Shown: positions 27,601 through 39,600 of the stretch, in pieces
Layout of the letters: each line of letters opens with the position of its first letter
Position numbering within the stretch: the stretch's first letter is position 1
DNA from: Acanthococcus lagerstroemiae
Lineage: Eukaryota > Arthropoda > Insecta > Hemiptera > Eriococcidae
Direction: 5' to 3'
DNA length: 64,000 nt
Assembly: GCA_031841125.1 (NCBI GenBank)
Contig: CM063110.1
Location: forward strand, 36,285,214 to 36,349,213
The notes under the pieces: model-generated
Database searches by the model: none
What the model was told of the DNA's origin: nothing
What the model saw: the letters and a program-made list of their open reading frames with translations, nothing else
Made by a program: the position numbers and the translations under genes

Positions 27601-30600
27601 GCGGAAATGAACTGATGGACTTGGGAATCAGTTCCCCAATGCACTAAAATCCCTCACCTGTCCCCCATCCACACAAAGAAAATTTGAAAATTATATACAG
27701 CGAGCGGAGAAGGCAGAGCTGCCCTATACAAATTCCACAAGCAAAGCGACCGAAAACAAAATTTATCCCACTCTTCGTCAACTATTTGCAATGTCCATCG
27801 ATGCTCATTCCCCTTTCATCTATAAGCTTCATTGTTACACTTAGTCAAGTTTGGAGGTTTGGAGCTCAGCTTCCCAAAGCACTAGAATCCCTCCTCCCTC
27901 TCCATCCACTCAAAAAATAATCTGAAAATTATGTATAAATGGCGGAGGGGTAGAGCCACCCTATACAAATTCTACGAGCAAAGCGAGATATAAAATGTTT
28001 AGCTCACCACTCTTTGAAAGCTATTTGCGCTCACGTATCCATAAGCTTCCTCGTTGCACTTAGTCAAGTTAAACATGAAAAATCGTATTACACATCACGT
28101 TACGGCGAGTATTTTCTTTCTTTAATAACTTATTAGGCGTGTTATGTTTGCACAGATGCGTATATGCAATACACCTGAATACGAAGGCTCATATTATTGG
28201 TTAAGTATACCTCGAAAGTAGATTACAGTTGATAATAACGGCAAGCAAACAATAGGCAACCTTCTTCTGACAACTGCTCTGGAAACAATAATCGCCGACA
28301 AATTAAACACGTTTGATCATCATTTTTCCCGCGAACCACTTATAGTTCATTTTTATGTTGAAAAATCCGACATCTGTAATAATTGGCGCTTTATATTGTC
28401 CACAATGAACACATAATTTCTAAGTTAAAATTTGATCATGATCCGCAAAATTGAACTGAAGAGCCTTTTTCCAAAATGGCCTGAGTAAAAAAAAAAAAGT
28501 GATTTTTCAGAATACGACAAAAACTGTTTTCCCTCCCACTTTCTGCCGCGTTTTATTTGGCAAAAACTAGAAAATGTTCTTGAGTGGTATATCTAACTAA
28601 TTCATAAAAATGACTCGTGAAAATTGGTATTTCGGGGGCTACAAAAGGCATTAAAGTGGGAAACTCCTGGACTTAGGCCACTTTGGAAGAGTAAAATGTG
28701 TTCAATGATGCTAAAACGTACTCGTAGGTTTCTAGCCGATACGTATAACGTGTGATTTTTAACCATAATAAGTAAGGCAAGGCAAAATATGCTTTGGCAT
28801 ATTTTTTTCTGTGACAATTTAATGGGAATATCGATGACATTTTCGCGAATCATAAAATTCCCAGTAAAATGAGTCCTATGTGATTGTGCATATTTTTGCA
28901 TATTTGGTTATAAAATGCATATTTTCGCACGTTAGCATTATTTTTAAGGAGTATTGGAGATTATTTTACAAATTTTCTCCTTTTTTAGAAATATTTTCAA
29001 AATTTTGAATATTTTCTCATTTTGAACAAAATTTGTAACTAGTCTCATTCGATAGAAAATTGCCAAACAAATAAATTTTATTCTCAACATTTTTGCATCA
29101 AAATCAATTGTTCACGAGATATTTGAAAAATTCGCATACGTGTAGCTATAGCGCTTCATTTACTTGACCTACTTGTCATGCGCAGTAACTATGAACTTCC
29201 ACATATTATCGTGCGAGACCTTCTCTTGATACCCATATTGCACAAGAATATTATCGCATATTTTGAATTTTCAAAGAATATTTTTGCATATATCAGTTTG
29301 GTTTTGAGAATATAATATGCGCGTATTTCGCGACTTCTAGAGAATACTTTGCATTGTCGAAATCTACTTCGACTTTTTTTTCTTACCCTCTTTACTGTTG
29401 TGAAAATTGACTTCTTTTTTGTTGGATTCACGGGAAAATTGAAATTTTTGGCATTACTGCAATACAGCAGTAATCAAAAATCAATTTCACATATGTGACC
29501 GCGCCCGAAGAAAGGATACATATGGGTAAAAAAACAATTTTGAGCTTTTGACGGTTTCAGATAGAGGGAACCTTCCTCTTTTGATAGAGAACCTATAAAC
29601 ATAAGTACACACATGCGCCATTTTGGGTCCAACCGCGCCCGTGAATACCGAATCCGACCATGCAGAGCGTACCGCGTGGTAAATGCTTATTTACTTTTGA
29701 ATGCAATTTGTTTCAGCATTCCAGCATCGTGGCCTTAAAAATGAGCGCTTACTTTTAAAGCTACGGTGCTGGAACAAATTGCATCCAAAACAGGAAGGTT
29801 CCCTCCATCTGAAACCGCCAAAAACTCAAAATTGGTTTTTTACCCATATGTATCCTTTCGTCGAGCATGATCACATATTTTGACATTATGTCACTCTGGA
29901 ATACTTTCGACTTACGCCACTTTGGAAACCAACTACTTTTTTAATCACTGGTAATGCTGGGATGAAAGGAGATAGGAATGAAAGGAAACCTACTATTTAT
30001 AGCTTTAATTTTGTACCAAAGATGGCGCATCAAACTCACTTCTGACGAAAAATGACTTAGGCCACTTTGGAAAAGAGCTCTTCAATTAGGAAAAATAACG
30101 GAATAAACATCAGTGGGGAAAGAATCATTAACCTTCGATTCGCTGATGTAATTGTTCTCTCCTGCTCGGAGAGAGAGAGAGAGATGATCGGAGAGCTAGT
30201 AGCACAAGATGAGGAATCAAGGATTAGACTTAAATGCAGTGTATTGCAGTCAGCCGAAAGCTGAAAGCCGTATTCAGCTAAATTTTCCATCAAAAAGCCA
30301 AAAGTCAGCTTTTTGTAATCTATAAAAAAAATGTACTGCAACAACTAAAAGCTGTATTAAGCCGTATAGTTTTGTAAGGTCAAAAGTTTAAGCTAAAAGC
30401 CGAGGCTGAACTTTTCGGCTGCAATTCACTGCTTGAATGTTACGAAAACCAAAAAGCTAACGAATCGCGAAAGCCTAAATGGGAAGAACATAGAAACCAT
30501 AAAAGAGGCAACTTACTTAGGACAACTTATACCAGCAGTAAATCGTACCAAAAAAGGAACGGAATTAAGAATATCAAAAGCATGGAACAAGTTTTAATCT

Positions 30601-33600
30601 CTCAAAAAATACGTTAAAGGACCTCTATAAAAATCATCAGAAAAGTGAAATTTTCAACATGTGCATTGTGCCGTCAAAATACGGCTGTCAAACATAGCCA
30701 CTAACCGTAAAAACTTTTCAAAAATTACCAACCCTCAAAATTCAATGGAAAGATCGATCCTAGAGTACAAACTAAAAGATCGTAAATAAATAGCAAATCT
30801 AAAATGAAAGTTACCAAATGATGTAGAAGTCAGGAAAAGCAGGGGCAGAGACTTTTCGCCCTTTCATCAGGACGGGGATCCATTCAGAAAAAATCAGCTT
30901 CCTATGATTTTTTCTGAATTCATTTTTTTGTTCACTGGACAGACAATGTTCCGCGAAAAAAAAAATTTTACGTATTGCCAAAATGTTTATACCTTTGGCA
31001 CATTTAGCATAATGTGCCATCTGCTCGTATATTTTTCAACTAATGAAAACCGTTCATAATGTCTTTAAAATTTTCAAACAGTCAGCAAAAACTATTTCGT
31101 ATGATACGTGACACTGCATAAAACACGGCAAATATTATTGTCGTATTTTTAGAACAAGAAATTTACGACTAAGAATAACGCAATATAATTACAGGGTTAA
31201 ATAATTTCAGCACACCTGTAAGTCGGTGCTTCCATACAAGAGTCGAGTATTTTACACCTGTATTGGAATAACGGAGGTCGTTAGCTGACAGGATTCCACA
31301 AAGCTGCTTGTTTTTGTCGAACCCATGTGAAAAATGCGAAACTGCAGCATTTCAAGAATAATTTATCATCTGTTAACATTAGCAGCCGATTCTGGACTAT
31401 TATGGGAGTGGGATTAGCGCGAAAAGAATTGAATCGAAACTGGTTCAAACCGCTAAGAATTTATTATTACAATAAAATAGATCACACTGAAGGTGTTTCA
31501 GGAAGAATTTACGATTTAGAAGAATGAAACCAGATTAAGCCGAATCTGCCGAAAGTAACAACAAGTCATTTGCAAATTGAAACTTCCGCATCAGAAAAAA
31601 GACAGAAGCTAGATATTTCGACGACAAGCGGAATCAGTTTTCGCACTCGCTGGAGTGACAATGTTGACCAAGCTAGCCGAAGGCGCCACCGAGGCTAATT
31701 GGCTTTCACTTCACTCTGTATTTTTAACAACAAAAAATTATTTTACCAAAAAACTTTAATTTTTCGCCTGGAAAAGGGTGTGTAGTAGCTCTATCTAGGA
31801 AGAAGTCTGGTGACACTCAAGAAGCAGCGAGCCCTTTAAATGAGATCTTTCATTTCAGTAACGTCAATCTCCAAAAGCTAATTTCCAGAGAATCGCAAAA
31901 AATATGGTGAAACTTGAAAGGAGACTGTAAACTTGGCTCAAAATGATTCAGTTTTAAACGAGATTTTGTCAGTTCAGAATAACTTATTATGGCTGGTTAT
32001 ACTAGATCAGGTAATCCGAGTTTGAACCCAAATTTCGGTTAAACTGGGGTTAAACCTAGTTTTACGAACAAGAAACAGTGGTTTTAACGGCGCTTAGTGT
32101 AACTGGCCGCACTTGGAAATTTAACTGAAGTTTAAATTGAATCGGATATTAACTTAATCTGAGTATAACTGAAGTTGGTAAAACCAGCCCTTAATGTAGA
32201 ATTACAAAAACAGAACTTATTCTGAACCAGTTTCCAGCAAAAACAACATTTCCTTTGAAATAAGCACTAAAACTTGGAGTTTCTGAAGTTGGTAGCCCTG
32301 CCGTGAAATTTCCTGAAAAAGGTGATCATGGACGTTATCACCATAAGAATATATGTAACTTGAATGTTTTTTTCAAGTCAATAAAATGTTTTCTTGGGTC
32401 ATATAATAGATGAGTTTAGAGATTGACGTCTCTAGTTTTCATTTATGAACTTGAAACAGCTCCATTTTCCATGTATTAGTTTTGTACAAGCGCGTTTTGT
32501 ACCAATAGTAAACTTCCATAAGAAAAACAGTAATTTGGAAATCAACTTATTCATCTAATTGGAGCGAATAAAGTGCATTAAATTACCTTTCATCATGAAC
32601 TCGAGACTTCAAGCTTCAATTTGACATGTTATATGATTCATAAAAAACTGTTTTCAGTAATTACGAAAGCTTTAAAGTTTACCAATTTTACACATATTCT
32701 TATGGGAGTATGAACCTTGATCACCTTTTCAGGGGTCGACACTAGCAAACCTAGTCACGGTTTTATCGCTTCTGAAAGGCTTCCAGTGCTTCTGGTATTG
32801 GGAACAAGCATGAATAGGTAGATCCACATCCCAATAGCCCATTTTCATAGGAGTAGTACTGATCGTGCATTTCATCACGAACGATTGAAATTTGGTATCT
32901 AGGAGCAGTCTGACGATCAGAGCGCCGAAACCCACTCTGGAGTCCATGTTTAGGGGGGAAAGGGAGCACAAATCAGAGTTTAGGCCATAACTAGCCTAAT
33001 ATGGTCTAAAATTGAAAATGTTTCAAGCTGAAATCAATGCTCTCTAGTTCCCAATAAAAAAATAATTCTGCAATTTTTTCGTAGCCCCCTCAGAATGTCG
33101 CCACACTGCCAATCGTAAACACTGGGCTTATAGAAAAAAGTGCAGGATTTGAGATATTTTGTTTTGGTCTTACCAACTTATATCAATAGACGGGACGATA
33201 ATCACCCACTAACTCGTTTCCCAGTAATATTAGTACTTATTCGCCCACAAACATTTTTGTTCCTCCTCCTCCTCCTCCTCCTCTCCTTTTCCAGGTACCA
33301 TCATTTTAAATTTCAAATTAAAATAATACTTAAAATGGATTACGTGAACTTGAAACTCTCAGAGTGGGTATGCTAGTTTCATATTTTTACCAAAGTTGAA
33401 AAGTTACAACTTTTCATGCGCTGTATCGTAGGGCAGAGGAAGAAGAAATGTCCATAAATGGATAATTAGGGATACAAGGGAACGAGCTAGAGGAAAATTA
33501 GCGTCCTTTTTATGAGCACAAGTCACTCAGACCGAAAGAATATCGAAAATCTTATTCTACCAGAAGCCCTCTGTTACTATACGGCAATGGAAAGGGTTAT

Positions 33601-36600
33601 TTTTAACTCCTATTTTGCAACATTTTTTGGGTGTTTTCGGAAAATTTGCAATAGACCATTTTTACGAGGAATCAAAAGAGCTTCAATTGTTGCCCGAAAC
33701 ATTTTTCATTTCATGCGATTTTAAGCTAATTATATCGCCTAAATTCTGATTCAAGAGATTTCGGGGTGGCGTTAATCTTCAAATTGAACTTGATGTCTTA
33801 GTCATACACCAAATTTCACACTTTTTACGATAAAATGCAGGATTTTGCTTCAATCCCTCATACTAATAAGGATCGTAAATCGCGCAGGGAGATCGTCGGT
33901 TGTATTACAGACAGTCATAAGTGCCAAAGGCTGCCTTATGGGATTTTTCCGTATGTTGCTCACCAAAAAATTAGGTATACGATTTATAGCAGGACGCCCC
34001 CCCTCCTGAAAAGTAAACTATTTGGAAGTAAGATGTACTCTACGGATCAAGTACCGGGTGCCGGAAGAGAAGCTCGAAGCGCTGAAACCGACCATTTTCC
34101 AAGGAAGCCGGACCTGAAACCTGAAAAAATTATTTGCTGGAGCCGGAGCCGGGGCACGGGAAAAATAATTTACTGCACCCGAAGTCAGTTTCTGGCTCCG
34201 GTCGGGAGTCCGACTTTACGGCTTTGACTTTTTAACCTCCTTATTCCCCTTTTTTCCTATCTTGACCTCCTTACGCACTCCTTCCTCTCCTTAGAAGTAA
34301 TTAAAGCCGAAGCCAAAATCACATTGTTAGTCGAGCCGGAGCTCGATAAGAATCATTTGCCGAAACTGGAACCCCAAAAAAATTATTCACCGGAGCCGGA
34401 GCAAATTTTAAGATCAGAATTGTCTCCTACTGCCATTTGCACCTACCTACTCCCTCTTTTTTCATTGTCACAGCTGCTGTATTTCCGGTTTGTTCTCACA
34501 GGAATTCCCTCGCTTTAAATTCTTGAACATTTTAACATAGGTGCTTATAATGGGAAAACTAAAAAAATTAACTGTTTCACATAACACTTTCTTTCATTTC
34601 CATTTTAATTGATGGATACAGATTAAAGCAAATAAGAAATCAAATGAAACAAGAATTCTAGAGTGGGCTACGCTAAGGCAAGGATTTTCATGCATTCGCA
34701 TACTTTTTTTAAAATCTAAGTTTACAGTGACTATCGAATATATCTTTACGAATTAGGAAATTTGAAGAAAAACGAGCCTCTGTTGTGCTCGCGTATTTTT
34801 GCATATTTCGACTTTTTTGGCGCCTATTAAAGCATATTTTGGCTATTTTACTCATTTTTGAAGCACATTTTCGATTTTTCACATAAGCACTGCAACTCAG
34901 CACTGAGTTATGGATGCTAAACATGGTCGCTCACAAAGATCAAACAGTAAAACCACAAAGCACACAGAGGGCTACGGAGAGGAGAATTTTCGGGCCAAAA
35001 TTAAGGGACAAGGTGAGTAATAGGCAAATAAGGGACAGAACACAGAGCAAAGACATAAGAACGACACCAAAGCTACTGGAATTTAGATACGTAGGGCGTA
35101 TGTACAGGAATAAAGAAAGCAGGCGGAATCAGACAGTAACAGACTAGACCTCGTATGAAAGTAAGAGGAGACGGTAGACCAAAAACCAGATGGAGGGATG
35201 AGATGTGAAACAGAATAGAACGCACCTGGAAAAATAAGACTTACGACAGAACCCAGTGGAGGAGGATCGGAAAGTCCTTTGCCCGAGAATGGGTTGATTA
35301 CATGTACCCAATACTATTATTACAACATATTATTATTATTACTACTTCTCCCCCCTATCCTGACGCAGGGCTATTCGGGGTATTTCTGGGATAGGAGGTG
35401 CGGTGTTCCGGGGCCAATCTGGCATGCGTGCATCGCCATACGCCCCATTACCACCATCGATTATTATTACTGCAAGTTGTTTCTGTCCAAAATTGAAAAT
35501 AGCTATAAATTTCGAAAAAAATTCTGGTAACATATTGAAAAATTTTAAAAAACACATTAAAAATGTCGAAAAATGTTGAAAAATTATGTAAAATTTTCCA
35601 AAATTTACAGGATATTTCAATGTGTGTAATGTTTTCAGCCAAGGGTACAATCAAGGAAGGGGCTAGAGGGCTATAGCCCCCTCCGAAAATTCAAAATTGT
35701 TTCAAAATCAATTCATAAAAATAGGTATGTAGGTACGGAATCAGGTAGATACCAAATCGAGTTTTCACCCCTGTCCAAGTTTTTTTTTTTCTAAATTCTA
35801 GCCCCTTCCAAAAAAAGTTCTGGTTGCGCTCCTGTTTTCAGCGTATATTTCTGTACATTTCAACATTTTATTACGTATATATTCTACTACCTTAAGGGCA
35901 TGAAAATTCCTGCCCTAGACCTGGCGACACATGGATAGAATTCAGCCACACACGGGCTCACAGATTAGGCTACACATTTATGCTCAAGGATAGTTATTCG
36001 GAAGTTGAAAGTCAGAAGTATTTCAAGTCTGGGTTTTCACGGTTAGAATTTGGAAATCAGAAATTAAATATCTGAAAGTCAGAAGTTGGAAGTGGACTTC
36101 GATTGTTTTCATCTTCTCATTTGACATCTAGCGTTTTTTTTTGTTTTTTTTTTGGAATTCAAATATTTTTTGTTTTCTCATTATCTTATTATGTAATTCT
36201 GACAATCTGAGTTAAGTTATTTTTGAAATTGTAAAATGTTGTAATTAGAGCACTTTTGTGCTAGCGATGTGAAAGTTACTCGGAAGTTGGAAGTCGATCG
36301 TACTTTAATCTTGGGCTTTAAAGATCAGAATTTGGAAGTCGGAAGTTAGAAGTAGAATTCTTTGGACCGACTTCACAGCTCTGATCCTGCAACATGCAGG
36401 GTCATGGATTCACAGACTGGGCTACACACTCTTATTCGCTGCTCCAGTTGCTCTATTTCACAGTTTCACGCTGCTCTATTTTACTATACAAACCAGTTTC
36501 ACTGAAAATGTTGAGCACTATCCCACAAATTTGAAATAGCAAACGCAACTATATTTTTCCTAATCGACTTGAGAAACCAAGTTAGCACTAAAAAACACGA

Positions 36601-39600
36601 GAAACACGTATTTGAGTTCATTTTTCATAGAAGGCAAATGCATTTCGAAGATATTATAGACAAGTTAGCATAAATGCATAGGCGGTATGGGCTTAAATTT
36701 CAATTATTTCCAAGAAAAATAACCGACGAGGTTGTAGTGTATTGCTCGCGCACCCGTGCGACACGATGTTTGCCACTGCTGATAAACGCCATCGTAATCG
36801 AATGGCAAAGTATGCTAAGGGACAAGTAAGCGTAGCATGCCGTCATTTAATTGCAATGGCGCTTATGACTTTGTTATACAGGTAACCGACAAATTGATAG
36901 TAAGCGTCACATATATGCTCAAGATTTGCAAAAGTGATCTACGGAAAAGGGTGGTAGAAACGGCCACAACCCGTTTCAAGGAGGAATTTGGGGGATAATC
37001 CCAAGACTGTCCTACATTATGGATTTTTCAAAGAAATTCTGCCAAAAATTGAAAAATGTTGCTCGTGCCGTTCGCTAGTGAGTGTTTTTTTCGTCACTTT
37101 CAAAGACCACTCTTTGAGATCCACTCTCATAGAGGAGCCTGAAGACGGCGATGTATTCGTTCGATTTTTGCACCCCGGAAACTGGACAGGGGGCATGATT
37201 ACACCGTCGTACTCTGGTGGCTTCGCCAGTGCCACGTTAACACACATAATGCTATTTTCCTATCAACGAGGATTACACCTTTACCTGTGACACTCACTAA
37301 CCAATTAAAAGACAACAATTTCCGGTTAACTATAAACTTTATCTCACAGCGATTTGAATGGATTTTTATGAGACTCCTTTCAAAAACGATTCCACATTTT
37401 ACCATGCAGACCACCGCGCCATAATACGATGTACTTCAATAATCTTAGTGCGAAAATCTGGTATAAGTAAATCTAATAACGCAAACGTGTATTTCTGTTT
37501 GGAAAAATATAATACGAATGAATTATCTCACAATGAACAGGTATGTACACCGTTTAGGAGGAGTGCGGTAATTACCAAGTCTCATTAGCCCCAAGGACGA
37601 ACAGAATTGTGATTTCGATGTACGTAGCACGGCTGCGAGCATCGGAAGTTCTCACATTCGGTCACGAAAATATTTCTACAGTGACCACAGTGGATGCGAA
37701 CGAAACGCGGTAGCGGTATCAATTAGACTACACATCATTTTTCACCGCTCGATTTTAGTAATCTGGATAGAACGTGGAGTTTTTCATTAAACTCATAAAC
37801 CAGTTTTAGTAGGAAATATGTGCACATCATACAGTCATCTGAATACAGTTTACAGGTTCGAAAATGTGAATGCGTGCCGCCGTTACACGCCACTAAAATC
37901 CTCGGCGATTCCCGAACATCTACACCGTGGACGAACTTCAGTGATTTCAGACCAGAAAACTGAATCGAATTTCATAGGCCAGCTGTGCACTTGAAGGACC
38001 ATACCGCTACCTTTGAACATAGGGGTCATTCTCCAGAAACTAAGAAAATATTAAGGTAGCATTTCTTTTTTATTAGACCTTTTTTTCTTTCTCTTGTAAT
38101 ATTCAGTTTGTACATAGTACAGAATAGGCAACAAATTTACAAAGCAGGAAAATCAAAATTTAGGGAGGGGGACGACTTTTGTCCACGATGATAGACATCT
38201 TGTCCATGACAAAAGCAATGATCACAACTACGTACAAAACAGCTGCAAGAATTTCCTTCTCCAGGGAATTTTTGAAAATGGTGCTATTACACAAGCCAGT
38301 AACTCCGATCTAGCCCCTGGATCGTGTTCAGAGATCAAACCTGTACCAGTATTACCATTTGTTGTACTTAAAAATGTGTAAGGGACATGTCTTTGAACCA
38401 GTCAAAGACTGTTCACGACAATGGACTGGAAACCCTGGTAACAGAACTTTACGCCATCCTTTCTGAAAACGTGAAGTCACTGACAGCAAACTGAACTTCT
38501 CAAGTGGCGAGACGTATGGCGATGCGCGCATGCCCAAGTGGCTCCTGAGACACCGCACCCCTGATCTCGGAAACTACCCTTTTGAGTATCGTATCCGTGG
38601 CTGGAGGGATGCCTTGAGGCCGGCCCGAGCCCACATTTAACCGTTCCGCTTCCGTTGCGCGCTGTCCTGCAAGGGCCACCATAGGGGCCCCCTACAGACT
38701 AAAGTTAACGCCCCCAACACTAACCTAGAATTTGGGTGGCCCACAGCCGGACACGCTGCAATGATGTGGCGGGGAACTTCTTCACATATGCTTCCAATCT
38801 TTCTGAATAATAATACTACATTATTGGAAACAACAACTTGAAACAAAAATTTTAAAGAATATGACAGGTATTGAGATAAGCTGGTAATATACACGACGAT
38901 GGACATCTACTCGTATATCTACGTTTTTTCCATTCAAGAAATTTCAGTTAGCTTGTCTGATGAACTGGATCGGTGGAATTTGTTGCAGATGTTGTTGTTT
39001 AACCCAGATTATCCCCCCCCCCCTACACGCACACCAACAAAAATTGAAAGTTAGGGTTCAGAATTTGCTGGTACCCAAATTATTCTCAGTTTCTAGAAAA
39101 TGACCTATAGTTGGAATCAAGAGTACGGTGGGTTCTGCTGAGATCCCACTTCACATAATTCTTGGCGAGTCCCGCACCTGTAGATGAATGAATAGAAACT
39201 GGATTTGGTTTGACCAGCCATGGCGGTCCTCGAAGTGATGAGTAAAACATATCCCCGAACAAGGAGTTGGAAGGACACCGTCACCCTTCAACTCTCAAAA
39301 AATGTTGGTCGAAAGGACTTCTTCAAATCCTGTTTTGGAAAATTATGCAACTTATATATTACAGCTGCCTGCCAGACGAAGGCAAACAGAACGTAATCAA
39401 CGAATCAATCAGTCTTTCTGTCTGTCTGCTTGCTGGTCTACCTACTTGCCAGCCGATCTGCCACGCTGGCTGGCGAGGTAGCTGGCTGTCGTTTTGACTA
39501 GCTCTATATTAGGGCAATCTACCGCGGCAATATTTCAAATTTCTAACCACTATCTCTCTGTCATTTTGTCGGATATTTGGGGGAAGAAGAGAAGGTGCAA

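Noticed and set aside
30811..31020. 69-codon minus-strand frame and small TGGCACATT palindrome
   Set aside because: No domain match. The palindrome is too short to be distinctive in AT-rich DNA.
33835..34227. 130-codon plus-strand frame as a gene
   Set aside because: It overlaps a dispersed GGAGCCGGAGC repeat found elsewhere in the window on the opposite strand, with no domain.
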